Shown: positions 22,819 to 34,902, counted from the first letter of the stretch. The stretch: DNA of 64,000 bases from Euonymus europaeus (GCA_963580455.1 OY756967.1:2812501-2876500); one strand, 5' to 3'. Numbers and translations are program-made. The notes: generated from the sequence alone by a model not told the origin.

Positions 22819-25795
22819 CTTAGATTTCATTCCACCTTTAATCCGATTATAAGGACTACACCCCTGTTACATGCACTCATTCGAAGCATCGCAAAAAGAT
22901 AGGGAAAAATAGTAGTTAATTCCTAAAGGCCAGGGTAATACCTTGGACATTCCTTCTACTTTCTGCATTGATTTTAAGTACTCCTTCCATATGCGCCCAT
23001 CTGAAGCATTGAGACAGGAAAACTACAAGTTTGATTTTAACTCAAACATCAGTCATAGAATAATTAATTACAACTGATACTTAAATTAACCGAACCTCAT
23101 CCACTTACAGAAGGCTTCCTCTTCCTTCTCAAACCAAAAGAAATGCAGAAAGACTGTCACAAAAGCAATGGCAACATATCAACCAAACATAAGGAAGAAA
23201 AAAAAAATCAAATTGCTTGGAAATAAATCAAACCAACAATAAATACTGAAGAAGCTAGAAAATATTAAAATCTCAGTGTCATCAATAGCAAACCACACTC
23301 CACGCATACTCAAGAATCAAAGACCACTTAAATTTTAGTTAAAATTACAGTAAGAGAGAGATTAAAGATGATCATATCATCTGCAGGATATTAAATCCAA
23401 AGACAGAAGAAAGAACTGTGATGCATTTTGCATTTCAGAAATACGTGAAGAACAAAGGAAAAATAGATGAATTGCACAATGCATTGGCTGAACAATGAAA
23501 TATAACCCACAGGAAATTCTGATACGAAACCCACAGTAACAGATCCCAATCTCTAATTGGATATACAATAGGCAGGTCTTTCAACCACATAGAGATTTGG
23601 AACTAAATTCATCCAAATTGCATTACTGAGGAGAATTTAGGTTGTGTTATAAGGCGGAAAATATAATAAAAAACAGGCAATGAACTAACAAGAAATTGGC
23701 AGAAACCAAGAGGTTTGCACCAAGGTTGTTAAAACCGGACCGGCCGGTCGGACCGGTTCGACCGGTCACCGGCCCTCTGTCCGGTCCGGTCTGGGTGGGA
23801 AGAACTGGCCTTTTAGAGAGCCGACCTTTTTCTTGGGAACCGGCCGGTTCCCGGTTGAACCGGTTGAGCCGGTTTTTGCTAGAAAATTTTGGAAAAGTTG
23901 TTTTTGTTAGGATTATAACTCATAACCTCCTTACTAAAGCTAGTCTTTTGACCAACTAAGCTATCCAACTTTGTTGATCTATGGTGAAACATTATAATAA
24001 TGTATCATATCTCTCAAGTTTAATTTAAAGTTAAACACTAATTAAATATATCGTATTTCTATATATTAATTAAATTTATATAAAATAATATTTATTTATT
24101 TATTTCAAAATTTTAATTTAATAAAAATTCATTGCAATAAATTTCAGTTAATTTTTTCATATATTCATGTTGTCGACTAAATTTTTTGACATAAAGACTC
24201 ATTATGATGATGAAAATGGTTGTAATACACATGTGTTTCACTCATATAATTCTTAATTCGATTTTTAATAAATATTTATTATTTGACATATAATTTTTTT
24301 TGTTAAATGAATATTTGAGAACCTATGAATAGTTGCGAATTTTTTAATAAAGAGACATATTAATGTTATATTTCTATATTACTATGAGAATTATAAAATA
24401 TTAAATAGTTTTAATTATTACTTATAATATATAAATATATATAATAATTAATAACATTGAACCCGGTTCGAACCACGGTTGAACCCCGGTTGGACCATTG
24501 AACCATGATCCGAAGAATTTTCCGGTTCGATGACCGGTCCGGTTTTCAAAACCTTGGTTTGCACGTAGGCACTTTTTCCAAAAAAAATTGACAAATGAAT
24601 CCAGTGAATAGTTCAACAGTATATGCAAAAGAAGAAACATGATGAAATGGAGGGAGGAGGAAAACTAACCATAGGTCTAACCTAATTATGAATCCTATCC
24701 TTATTAGGAAGATACCAAACAAGAAAAGGAAAAACACAATAAACTCAGAAAACGTTACCAGATCTGCAGATAGCGGACTTGCATGGCGATACCGCAAGAA
24801 ATATCTCGATCATGCCATGCTCGGTGCCGGTGCTGTAAAGCTCTCCCCGTCACTGACTGTTTTCTCGAGTGAAATACTTCGCTGTGGAAGAAAAGTAGAG
24901 AAACCAAATATCAGACATTTCCAAGAGGAATCCAAAAGCCATTTGAGATAAGATCGGCGATCAAAATCGCCAGAGGTAACCAAAGCAAGATTCTCGAACT
25001 TTCTATCGACAACCCTAGCACCCTATCTGCGGGATGTCCCACTTGAAAGGAAATGACAAAGATAATTAACATGCTACCACTTCTCTCTCTCTCTCTCTTT
25101 CCCGTTTTCTTCTGATTTTATGGGCCAAATACTTAACATGTCAAATAAAAATATGCTTCCTCATGGGAGACTGAATCTCTTGATCAAATTCCGATCCTAT
25201 ACATCAGGCCGGGACAGGGGATCATGCGATTGCCAGGTAAATCAGTCAAGCATATATATATCACAAGAAAAACATCAAGTTCAAGAATATGAGAATTCTA
25301 GAAATAATTTGATGTTATTTTTTTTTGAAATAATTTGATGTTGATTCTGTCGAGGGTTATTATCAGCAAACAATCAAATAAACAAATTACTACAAAGGAA
25401 CCTTACGAGTTAAATGGTAATCAGACAAGAATTTGAAGATAGTCAAGTTAGGGCAAGTAGCAGATCAATCATACAGCAACAGAAATCAATATCAAAAATA
25501 TAGAATCAAGCAAAAAAAAGATCAAATCACCATTTAACTACCATAAATATGATTTACGTTCAACTAATTTTTCAATCAAAAGACTGGTGGAAAACGTAAG
25601 TACATATCTAAACGGAAAACTACCCGCGAAATTATCCATTAACTCATCGACGATCAAAAGCACGAAAGCATTATGCAATAATCCTAATTTCCTTCCGAGA
25701 ACTGATAAATACAATTAAATATCAACACTATCAGAGAGAGAACGACCTTGACGCGTTCCTGAGTCGATCTGCGAGACCCTCGCATCTTTCTGCAT
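22819..25795 (-). other. Tentative minus-strand multi-exon gene, unknown function
   Basis: Reading leftward, a possible first exon starts with ATG at 25795 (MQKDARVSQIDSG...) and ends at 25747. A possible second exon, 24876-24759, stays open in phase. Further left, an exon ending near 23100 at a TTCT|GTAAGT donor, then 23000-22942 (GRIWKEYLKSMQKVEGMSK) and 22863-22819 (GCSPYNRIKGGMKSK), read in one frame across consensus borders. The last two exons are similar and look like a small tandem exon duplication. I do not recognise the protein. The right and left halves do not join in frame without a missing exon. An hAT element (23721-24556) sits between them. It starts about 300 bp from the SAP promoter in divergent orientation. 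It may be a real gene, a pseudogene or a non-coding transcript. Confidence 0.3.
23721..24556. mobile_element. Non-autonomous hAT element (836 bp)
   Basis: Terminal inverted repeats start CAAGGTTGTTAAAACCGG on the left, and the right end in reverse reads CAAGGTTTTGAAAACCGG. They continue into GGACCGGTC-rich subterminal sequence. The 8-bp GTTTGCAC at 23713-23720 repeats at 24557-24564 as the target-site duplication expected for hAT elements. The interior is AT-rich and carries no transposase. Confidence 0.85.
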
Positions 25796-25974
25796 CTCGC
25801 GTGATTCAAAGATCTGGAAATTCAAGCTTGAGGAGGTTGTGATTAAGGTTCAGTAGCGAAGGGAAGAGAGATTAGGACGAGCGCTCAATTAGGGCTCCTC
25901 GAACTTTCACGAAAAGAAAACTCCCATTTGTCACGAAAAGACGATAGAGACAAAACGTAAAGGCGGTTACCGGC

Positions 25975-26339
25975 TTTGAATCCAAAATGGTAAAAGCGTT
26001 TATTAGCAACGCAAAAGGGACTACATGAGAAACAAAAAGTGACACGCGGAACCAATAAGAAGCACACACGTCATGCCTTGATCAATTAATAGACGCCTTT
26101 TAAAATCGGAAACAGATAGATATAGGCACAAAAGAGAAGGAGAAAATTCTCTCTCTGGCTTTGCTTCTCTCCCTTCTCGGTGATCTGGTTAGGGTTTTCA
26201 TTTCCTAAAATCTCACGCCTTTTTTCATTTGAATTTCTTTCTACAATTGGTGTTTAATCGGGCGAATTTGATGAAAACAGGACTCATCGGATGCTTTTTT
26301 GAGCTTCCAGATCGGGTGAAGGAAATCCACAGCAGACAG
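25975..26339 (+). promoter_or_regulatory. SAP promoter and untranslated first exon
   Basis: This intact version underlies copies A and B. A CT-rich tract and one telo-box-like TTAGGGTTT (26189-26197) lie in the leader. The exon ends CAGCAGACAG|GTAAAG at 26339, a good donor, and the intron runs to 27747. CT tracts and telo-boxes are known in leaders of broadly expressed plant genes. The exact transcription start is not visible; it is probably between 26100 and 26150. Confidence 0.6.
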
Positions 26340-27752
26340 GTAAAGGGTTTATAGATATGTTTCACAGTGGATATATACATGTATTGCATGGTTATGAGTT
26401 TAATATGCTGAATTTTGTGGTGTCAGGTATGGGTAATTTTGGATGGGTGATGGGATTTTGTGGATGATAGAGAAAATAACTAGGAAATCAGCAGTGAGAA
26501 TTTAACTTAATTTTGTGCAACATTAGTAGAAGCTTACACATGATTTTGGTAGATGATAGTATTTGGTATTGTTTAAATTTGTTGATGGGTGATTGTTTTG
26601 ATTTGTTTGTCATGCGCATGCTTAAATTTCTGGAATTTGCTCAAACAATTGGGATAGTTACTAGCGTTCAGGAATAGTTGTAAATTTTGAGACTTTTAAA
26701 TGTCTTGTGATGTGGAGCATGAATGTTCAACGGTTGATTGGTGCTTTTGATTTTGTAAGATTAAGCAGTGACTTTACTGAATGCTGTGAAGTGCTATGTG
26801 AACAGAAAACCAGCAACTTGCAGATTTTTTTCATTGCCTTTCACAAAGTCTCTATCAAACTATGTATCCAATGTCCATATAGTTGTTGAGGCTATGAATT
26901 ATGCAATTCAACTTTCGTTGTGTTTGACGGAAGAGTTCTTTTTTACTGGAATAGTGGAATTAGTTAGGCAAGCAAATGCTGTTGGAATTGGTACTGCTCG
27001 CAGTTTGTGCTTGGACTTTGATGTGAGTAGCTACAGTTTAGCATGCCCTGCATAGAAACTGTGTTTGTTCCTTGGTTTGAAACCCTAAACATATGTTTTC
27101 ATCTACCCTGATAAAATGGCCAAATCCTTTTAATTCTCTTAATACCCTGTTCGTGGGTCATGTTCACATCACGGCTTCCAGTGACCACTTCAGCAGCAAT
27201 TCCTTTTCCTTTTTTCTTTTTTTTCCTCTTTAGCTTATCCCTGAATTACAAATCCCTAATTGCACAGATACTTTCCAACCCTTTTAGTCATATTTATTTT
27301 GGGAAGCAGCCTTCATCAATTTTAGCGCGACTTCTGTAGTTGGCCTGCATTGCGTATCTGGACTGAACTCTTTATTCAATATTTCAATCAGAATTCTAAG
27401 TTATGCTGGTGCCTCATGCTTGTTATGCAAAGTTTGAAGTAATGCAAGAGCCTTAAGCCCTAATTATTGCAATTGGAAACTAAATTAAATGCTAATAGTC
27501 TCATGAATAAATTGGTTTTTGGGAAGTTTCTTTATTTAGTAGTTAATAACTGTATGTCATGATTGGTGCTTTGTTTACCCCATGTGTTCATATTATTCTT
27601 GATTTTTTAGTGTTGCCTGTATACTCGAGGGTTCTTTGGTATTATTGACTTAAATTGAAAGAGAGTGTTGTTTTGCAATCAATCTGCGATTATATTATTG
27701 GTAATTCTGCCACTCGTATTTGCACCTTTACAATGACTTCGGTGCAGGAAAT

Positions 27753-28274
27753 ATGGACCATGACAAGACTGGATGCCAAGCTCCTCCCGAACGCCCTATT
27801 TTGTGTGTTAACAACTGTGGCTTCTTTGGAAGTGCAGCTACTATGAATATGTGTTCCAAGTGCCACAAGGATATTTTGTTGAAAGAGGAGCAGGCAAAGC
27901 TTGCTGCTGCTTCTTTTGGAAGTATTGTGAATGGTACATCAGGCAGCAATGGAAATGAACCTCCTGTCGTTACTTCAAACATGGATTTGCAACTGAAGTC
28001 TGTGGAACCAAAGACCATTTCTGTGCAGCCTACCTGTGCTTCCGGATCAGGGGAGAGTGTTGAGGCAAAGCCAAAGGAAGGTCCGAACAGGTGCACCTCT
28101 TGCAAAAAGAGAGTTGGTTTAACAGGCTTCAAATGTCGCTGTGGTAACCTTTTCTGTGCCACTCATCGCTATTCAGACAAACATGAGTGCTCCTTCAATT
28201 ATCGTTCTGTTGCGCGGGATGCCATAGCTCGAGCAAACCCGGTTGTCAAGGCAAAGAAGCTTGATAAAATCTGA
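27753..28274 (+). CDS. A20/AN1 zinc-finger stress-associated protein (SAP)
   Basis: The 173-residue product belongs to the plant SAP family, small A20/AN1 proteins linked to abiotic-stress responses; some bind ubiquitin or act as E3 ligases. The A20 finger is at about residues 14-42, with C18-x3-C22-x11-C34-x2-C37 and the signature [18 protein letters not shown]. The AN1 finger is at residues 114-146, with C114, C117, C128, C130, C135, H138, H144 and C146, all present. A Ser/Thr-rich linker joins them. The coding region is intronless. ATG 27753 lies five bases after the acceptor of a 1.4-kb intron in the 5' UTR (26340-27747), an arrangement known for this family. An in-frame start upstream in the intron is excluded by that acceptor. 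The gene is convergent with the PRELI gene to its right. Confidence 0.95.
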   Translation: MDHDKTGCQAPPERPILCVNNCGFFGSAATMNMCSKCHKDILLKEEQAKLAAASFGSIVNGTSGSNGNEPPVVTSNMDLQLKSVEPKTISVQPTCASGSGESVEAKPKEGPNRCTSCKKRVGLTGFKCRCGNLFCATHRYSDKHECSFNYRSVARDAIARANPVVKAKKLDKI

Positions 28275-29281
28275 AATATTGAGGGCAGGAATGCTGAAAT
28301 ACGATGCTGCAAGACTTCCTCTGACTTGGCCTCATATCCTATATATTGTGCTTTTCTATTCTTGTACTGGGAAAAGTATAAGATATCTCTGCACTATGAA
28401 GAACTCTTATATCTTTTGGTTGGTGAGAATTTGTGTTGGCTCCCGTGCTTTTAAGTCCCGTTTCTGTGGTGGTTTGTAATTTGTGATGTGCCATCTATAT
28501 CAAATCCCTTTGAGTACATGTCAAATGGTATGTGCAACTTTTTAGATTATATAGAAGATACCCATGTACGATCTGGTGCTTAGATTTATAAATTATGATT
28601 GTCGCTTTCATGATTCGACTTTGGATTCTGCACACCTTCACATAGAAGTTCAGTGGTACTTTTTGTTTGCGATCAATCGCTAGTTTACGATGGAGTCCGC
28701 CTACTACCTTGCTTTTCTTTTTGCTCATCCAGAAGCTAGTAAAGCTGAATTTTGTAAAGGGTCACTTGAATCTTTTGTTCAAGAAAGAAGACCACCCAAC
28801 TTTCTTAAATGTCGATATAGGGAATAACCTTGGAGGTTTGGCTTATTGCACACAACTGAAATATGAGAGGAAATCATCCAGGAGATGGAAGAATGAACCA
28901 AAATACAAAGATAACAGCCAACTTTGTTATAATATCTAAAACTATGAAGTCAAATACAAATCAGATGCAGATTTCAACAGGTCTACCCAAAGCAAAATCA
29001 TCGAGATTGACAAGATATGCAGTGATTCTGTTCCTTGTGCCAACAACTGCATTCGAGGCAAAAAAAAAACCAAGCGGCGGCAGCATTTTTTTACGCCAAT
29101 CTGAAGACTTACAGATGGTTTCCTGATCACCCTTAATATCACTCCGATTTACATTAGAAATTCAAACGGGAATTCTTGGTTCACCCCTCCATTCTTCTCT
29201 CTTTTTATTCCCTATTCTTGTGGGCATTACAATCCCCGAGAGCTAGCACCAAGATGAGAACTTAAAGCCTAGACATCAAAA
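28275..29281. other. Convergent 3' ends of SAP and PRELI genes
   Basis: SAP (+) and the PRELI-domain gene (-) end tail to tail here, so this stretch should hold both 3' UTRs and polyadenylation signals. No additional gene is supported; the open frames are short and show no conserved motif. Confidence 0.6.
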
Positions 29282-29839
29282 TTAGAGACCAATCCCACTA
29301 GAATCAGCTTCAAGATACTTGCAGATCCTTTCCATTACCTCTCTGCCCTTAACACTATTCTGCATAAACTTTTCAGCACAACGTTGCTCCACCTTCTCTG
29401 CCACTGACGCGAGAGCAGATAATGGCTTAATCCTAATACTGGTCTCCTGCCGACAAATTGTCCAAGAATCTGGGTTGTCTGGATGAGGGTTATAACATAT
29501 CTTCTCCTCAACTTCTACGAACTTCTGGAGACTAATATTGCGTGTTCTAAGTTGCATAGACCTTGATCGGGCGTCTACAACTGTTGATTCGACACAGTGA
29601 CAAATATCTTGACCCACAATTTTGTGAATGAACCACAGTCCTGGGGCATGGATAGTAAGTGCACGAGTGGTGTAAAGCTTCCCAGCTTGTGGATCAAGCC
29701 TGTGGTTCAGTGTGTCAACTTCAAGAATGTGGGATAGTGTACACTTGTTCTCAGGGTCGGCAAACTTGCGCCAGGAAGCTGAAGTAACTCGCTCCCATGG
29801 GTGCTTGTAAACATACTCTTGTGCATAAGCTTTCACCAT
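29282..29839 (-). CDS. PRELI/MSF1-domain protein (mitochondrial lipid transfer)
   Basis: A single coding exon encodes 185 residues, almost all of it one PRELI/MSF1 domain. The start MVKAYAQEYVYKHPWERVT and the later ILEVDTLNHRLD, CHCVESTVVD and RKFADPENK blocks are typical of plant members. In yeast and animals these proteins (Ups/PRELI, Slowmo) shuttle phospholipids such as phosphatidic acid or phosphatidylserine across the mitochondrial intermembrane space; the same role is inferred here. The C-terminal helix (AEKVEQRCAEKFMQNSVKGR) is complete. ATG 29839 follows an intron acceptor at 29860. A probable untranslated first exon ends at 30869 (AG|GTGCG donor), giving a 5' UTR intron of about 1.0 kb. 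The gene runs opposite to SAP. Confidence 0.93.
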   Translation of the reverse strand: MVKAYAQEYVYKHPWERVTSASWRKFADPENKCTLSHILEVDTLNHRLDPQAGKLYTTRALTIHAPGLWFIHKIVGQDICHCVESTVVDARSRSMQLRTRNISLQKFVEVEEKICYNPHPDNPDSWTICRQETSIRIKPLSALASVAEKVEQRCAEKFMQNSVKGREVMERICKYLEADSSGIGL

Positions 29840-30868
29840 TATGTTAATCTTGATTCTGCAATTTCAGATACAAAGACTGAGTAACTCATAAAAGAAAGTT
29901 CAAGTTCGCCTGTTCAGGCCATTTGTACTTCAGCTCCTCGTTTAATAGAAATCGAATACTTGATAAAACAATTCGGAAATAAATGGATGATTACAAAAGC
30001 CAAAACTAGTATCATGCCTAGCTTTCTATGGACCAAAACAAGAATCTTTTGTCCTATAAACACTTGTTATATGCAACAATGAATTTTAATTGAGCCATAA
30101 ATATATCTTTGGGGCAAAAAAAATAGTACATTGTACATAAGCAGACCACTGTTCCCTGCTTAACATCATTACTATCTACATATGAGCTCAAAACTTCAAT
30201 ATTCATTAGTAACCCAATCGATTGTGCAGAAAACTCTTCTAAGACTATTTAACAATTCTAACACTTCTGCAGGCTGTATAATTTGAACATGCTTGTTTAT
30301 TCATGCAAACAAGGACATCTTGCTCCACCAACAGAGACCAAGACAGCCAGGTAAAGAATTCTAAACCTTTCAATGGCTCTCACACCAACTAGAATCCCAT
30401 AAACCATATAACAATCACCAAAAAATGAGTTCAAGGATTCATAATCTTGATTGGTATTCAAGTTGCCAAAAGCACACAACCTTCACCCATGACATGGGTT
30501 GTACTACAAGGAATAACAAACCCAACATCGGTCCTGCAGAAACTTTAAAACTCATCATTCAATTGAACCTAAAGGACACCGATTGAGAAGAAAAAAAATA
30601 GTTCAAGCAATCTAATTAGGAATTACACCGACCTATCATTATCAATAATTATATATCGAAACTCGTCAACGTAAATGCTTGGAAAGGAAAAATCTCAGAC
30701 ATACATATATACATTCAGATTAATCGGCTCAGTTCTGATGAAAATACCATAAATACATGCATATATGTGGCGGATTAATCGGTCAACTGAATCTGATCGG
30801 AAGAAATAAAACCAATGAGAAAAAAACGGGAAAGAAAAATATAACGATTTTAGGAAATTAAAACGCAC

Positions 30869-30960
30869 CTTAGAGAGATGGGTGAGATGCAGAGAGAATA
30901 ATATCTCAATGAACAAAAAAAAAAGGACGAAGCAAATGGAAGCGTTGATACTCAGGCGGC
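30869..30960 (-). promoter_or_regulatory. Probable untranslated first exon of the PRELI gene
   Basis: On the minus strand a pyrimidine-rich leader (ATTCTCTCTGCATCTCACCC) ends at a GT donor at 30868-30867, matching the acceptor just before the PRELI start. The transcription start is not visible and is placed only roughly. Confidence 0.45.
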
Positions 30961-31109
30961 GACCGCGCCTCTGTGGAGACGTGGAGTTCGTGCTCCTCAA
31001 TTTCACTACGTGACAATATTACCCTCGTATAATAATTGGACACGGACTATAATTTCGTACATAAGTAATACAATAGTCGAAATAGTACGAATCTGAATTG
31101 TAATTTTTT

Positions 31110-31374
31110 TTCCCTCCCTCCCATTTTAATTGTCACTTATTTTTTTTTGGATGTCCCAAAATACATGTTCATTTCAATTAATGAAAACTATTTTTTCTCA
31201 TTTTTTCTTTATTTATCCTTAACTTGAAAAACTCAATAATCTGCGCATTAATTATAGTGTCAAAGTATTTGTCATTATAAATAGGAGTATAAACGTCAAA
31301 TTGAAAGGGAATTAAATATTTTCTTAAACTGTGTGAAAAAAGTGAAGGGACAATTAAAATGGGACGGATGAAGT
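31110..31374. mobile_element. Stowaway-like MITE, copy B
   Basis: Ends are TCCCTCCCTCCCATTTTAAT and the inverted ATTAAAATGGGACGGATG. The interior matches copies A and C, in inverted orientation relative to copy A. Confidence 0.8.
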
Positions 31375-31490
31375 ATAAATTAATGGAGGAGGTGTAGTAA
31401 CAAAAACTATTTTTTTCCTTAATTATTTTTAGTGTAATACAATAGTCGAAATAGTATGAATCTGAATTGTAACTTTTTTCAAAAAAATTA

Positions 31491-31764
31491 CTCCCTCCGT
31501 CCCATTTTAATTGTCACTTTTCTTTTTGGATGTCCCAAAATACATGTTCATTTCAATTAATGAAAACTAGTTTTTTCCCATTTTTCCCCATTTTTTCTTT
31601 ATTTATCCTTAACTTGAAAAACTCAATAATCTGCGCATTAATTATAGTGTCAAAGTATTTGTCATTATAAATAGGGATATAAACGTCAAATTGAAAGGGA
31701 ATTAAATATTTTTTTAAACTGTGTGAAAAAGTGAAAGGACAATTAAAATGAGACGGATGTAGTA
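31491..31764. mobile_element. Stowaway-like MITE, copy C
   Basis: Starts CTCCCTCCGTCCCATTTTAA after a TA and ends near ATTAAAATGAGACGGATGTA. It is the sister of copy B within the tandem duplication. Confidence 0.8.
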
Positions 31765-31826
31765 TAAATTAATGGAGGAGGTGTAGTAACAAAAACTATT
31801 TTTTTCCTTAATTATTTTTAGTGTAA

Positions 31827-33600
31827 ATGATATAAAGAAGAAATATGCAATGAATTAATAAATAATTAATAGATTATGTCAAATTCATCTTAAAAGTGGG
31901 AAAAAAAAAAGCTAATATTTGTATGCTTTAATCGAAGAAGAAATCATTGTTGCAACTAGACAAGAAGAGAATCCGATGATGACAAATTGATAGTCTAGAA
32001 ATAGAAAAAGTTTCATGTCAAGAAGCTTTAAACAGGCTTAACAAATAATTTTAAATAAATATTTTATATCATCTTAAACTTTTAATGTAATTAACATATC
32101 ATTTTTTTGTAATATACAAATAATTATTAATACATGGAGGCAAAATTACAAGACCTATAAAAATTATAACTTATTACAATTTAAAGTTTATTCATTTATA
32201 ATTGCCCCAAATTGAGACCATAATTTTTTATAATTACATGAAAGTTATTCATATATAGAGTATCACTATAGATAAATTTTACTATCATCGCTTGCTAAAC
32301 TAGTTTGGTTTCAATATCTATGCATATATATGGAGAAAATTATTTGAAGATTTTCGCACAATGACTCTTTTGATAATGCTAATGAATGATGTAAGCATTC
32401 AAAGTGATTGTAATTATTACCGTAACTCTCACTTTATATTATATTGTGCAAACAATATGACCACGTCTGTCATATAGAAATCATGTTACCTTGTGATCAT
32501 ACACACATATTTGATCCAAAGTCAGGCAATTTTATTACTTCGGGTATTAAAAAATAAGAAACTAAATTTTATCATATATGTATATAAAGAAAAATAATAA
32601 AAAATAGTAGGGTTAGGTTGGCCTTGGGTCCACCCATGCACACCGTGCCATATGCTTGAGTGGTGTACGAGAACTAATAAAATTATATCTATTCACAAGC
32701 GATTGGTCTATGAATTGGCATCATCTCATTAGTTCGATTGTATAAAAATTATTGAATATTTACTCATTGCATTTTTTTCCCCTCATTTAAGTATGACGCT
32801 TTTGTCTCTATCGATTTCTTGAACCTTTTTTTTTACCAAAATAAATGCGTGAGAGCAAGATGAACTATAGAATAGATGGACCATAACTTGCCTCTTCTCT
32901 AAGAGTAGCTCAAAACATACAATTTAATAGTAGGCAGAAAATAATCGCCACAATACTCTTATTGCATTTGGCATACTGATTAACAACTCATTTTATTATT
33001 GAATTAAAGATATTAAATGAGTAAGGAACAAACAATCACCAAAATCGGCAAGGGGAGCGACTCGAGAAACGAAAAAGAGGTAAATTGCCCTAAAGAGTGT
33101 CGTATTTAATTAAGAGATTGAATCATTACTTATAAATCGCATTGATAGATCAGAACTAATATATATAAAATAGGGGAATTTTCCTGCCTTCATTCATCAC
33201 TAAGAAGTCATGAATTAGAGGGAAAAAACAGGAATTTCCCCTGAAATAAATGCTTAGTGGAGGGATGGGTCATGTGCCTAACCCAAAGCGTATAGTTGTT
33301 GCTTGATGATTGAAATCCCCCACACTTAAACATGTCACATGTGCTTCAACATTTCGTTTTGGATGATCGAGAACTAGAATTCCAGTTCGACTATCAAGAC
33401 TATCTGATGATTTTTTGCTTGAACTAGTTGACGCACGTCACGCACATGGCGATCAAGATATTATGTGTGCAGATATTCATATTAATACAGTGTCTTTGAC
33501 CAGACAGATATCGAACTATTGAATTCTAAAATTAACAAGTTGAATTGACTAATCATTGCAACACATGCACCAACAAGTCTGAATTCTAAAATCATGTCCA
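31827..33600. other. AT-rich intergenic region
   Basis: No gene, RNA or repeat of note is supported. The region separates the PRELI promoter side from the MITE-rich stretch before AIL5. Confidence 0.5.
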
Positions 33601-33611
33601 GGTGACAGGTA

Positions 33612-33757
33612 CTCCATTTTTTTCATTGTTGAGTTTTTCAAGTTAAGGGTATAAATAAGGATAAAATGAAAAAAATAGTTTTCATTAATTGAAATGGACA
33701 TAGATTTTAGGACATCCCAAAAAAGAATAAAGGACAATTAAAATGGGACGGAGGGAG
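33612..33757. mobile_element. Internally deleted Stowaway-like MITE, copy D
   Basis: The right end (AATTAAAATGGGACGGAGGGAGTA) and adjoining interior match copy A. The left part of the element is missing: ACTCCATT joins directly to the interior block TTGAGTTTTTCAAGTTAAGG. A TA precedes the left end. Confidence 0.7.
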
Positions 33758-33908
33758 TAAGTTTTATATCACAATGTGAGAAGAATAACCCTCCTTCGAG
33801 AGCTCACAATGGGGGGACGAAAAGCCTGACCCATGACGAAGAGAATAATTACTATAAGCAAAAAAGACAAGGGCCCCTAACACATCCCCTAACACAACCT
33901 GAAACTGA

Positions 33909-34130
33909 CTAGTTTTTTACTCTCAGAAGAAGAAGACTCGTCTGATCCAATTTAACATGTCCTTTTGCATTTTGAGGGAGCTCATTAAATCTGCAAAACA
34001 AATTTGAAGTTCTACTACTCAAGGCTTTATGGGTCAAACAATCAGCAACAACATTGACTTTACGGAAAACATGATGAAAATGAATCTAAGGGAACGAGTA
34101 AATTTGAATATTGTCTCTTCCTTTTTCTTG
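33909..34130 (-). pseudogene. Relic of an RNase H-like (RVT_3-type) domain
   Basis: The minus strand encodes FHHVFRKVNVVADCLTHKAL followed by about 40 residues and a TAG at 33911-33909. H-x-R-x-x-N-x-x-AD-x-L is the C-terminal signature of plant RNase H-like domains found in LINE reverse transcriptases and related host genes. An in-frame TAG lies just upstream of the motif and no other part of the protein is present, so this is a fragment. Confidence 0.4.
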
Positions 34131-34364
34131 CCATCCTGTTATTAGTAGAAGGAACATATGCTAGTAATTATTCATCAATTGATTTCATAATCATTCATGC
34201 CAATAATATTCATGTCACTATATGAAGAAAAAAAACCAAACGAAAACATCCATTCATGGCTGCCAACCCTGAAATTTCTGTTTCAATGCAAATTCGAGTA
34301 CATATAGTGAAAATAATTAGCACCATGAGTGCATTGTAGCGTCAGCACATTCATCTTTCTTATA

Positions 34365-34483
34365 GTTCGTTTGGATCAGAGTATGTTGATAGAGTATAAG
34401 CTCTCGTAAAACGTAAAAGCTGAGAGTGTCTGAGAGTATGGGGACAGAGTATAAGCTAGCTTATACTCTGAAACAAACGGAGG
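34365..34483. mobile_element. Small foldback MITE
   Basis: GTTCGTTTGGATCAGAGTAT at the left and ATACTCTGAAACAAACGG at the right are near-perfect inverted copies. An internal palindrome (TATAAGCTAGCTTATA) is also present. Target duplication is not clear. CGTTTGTTTCAGAGTA-type ends are common in small plant hAT-like MITEs. Confidence 0.5.
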
Positions 34484-34508
34484 CTTAATATCCTAAATGC
34501 TAGGTAAG

Positions 34509-34902
34509 CATAGGGCAACCACAATAGTTGTAATTATAATGGCCCGACAATTTTGTTTTTGGGTCCCACATCTATCTCACAAAAACACAACTCTCAATAC
34601 AATCAAATCAGCATAACACACATTTCAATACTGCCACATCAGCAAAACACATCTCTCAATACAAAACCATTATCCAACCCAACTACTTTCCTATCCTTCA
34701 TACTATCCCCATCAAATTTACACCAAAATCAAGACTGGGTCCCACCTTTATTACAAAAAGTCAAGCCACATCATCATCCACATCACCAAAATACATATAT
34801 CAATACAACCACATCAACAAAACACATTTTTCAATACAACCACATCAGCAAAATCCATTAACTTTATTGGCTCATTAACTTGACACCATTGCAAGTGCCC
34901 TT
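34509..34902. mobile_element. MITE-like element with internal short repeats
   Basis: The ends (TAGGGCAACCACAATAGTT and, in reverse, TAAGGGCACTTGCAATGGT) are diverged inverted repeats. Inside, CCACATCAGCAAAACACAT-like words with CTCAATACAA recur several times. It is probably non-autonomous; the superfamily is uncertain. Confidence 0.4.

Larger units (their letters stand above)
31065..31826. repeat. ~369-bp tandem duplication carrying a MITE
   Basis: Unit 1 (31065-31433) and unit 2 (31434-31826) both start GTAATACAATAGTCGAAATA and end TAATTATTTTTAGTGTAA. Each contains a complete Stowaway-like MITE, so the MITE was copied by segmental duplication and not by a second transposition. Confidence 0.9.

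Noticed and set aside
27728..28162. 144-codon open frame antisense to the SAP coding region
   Set aside because: It is a shadow of the conserved SAP frame, with no start context or motif of its own.
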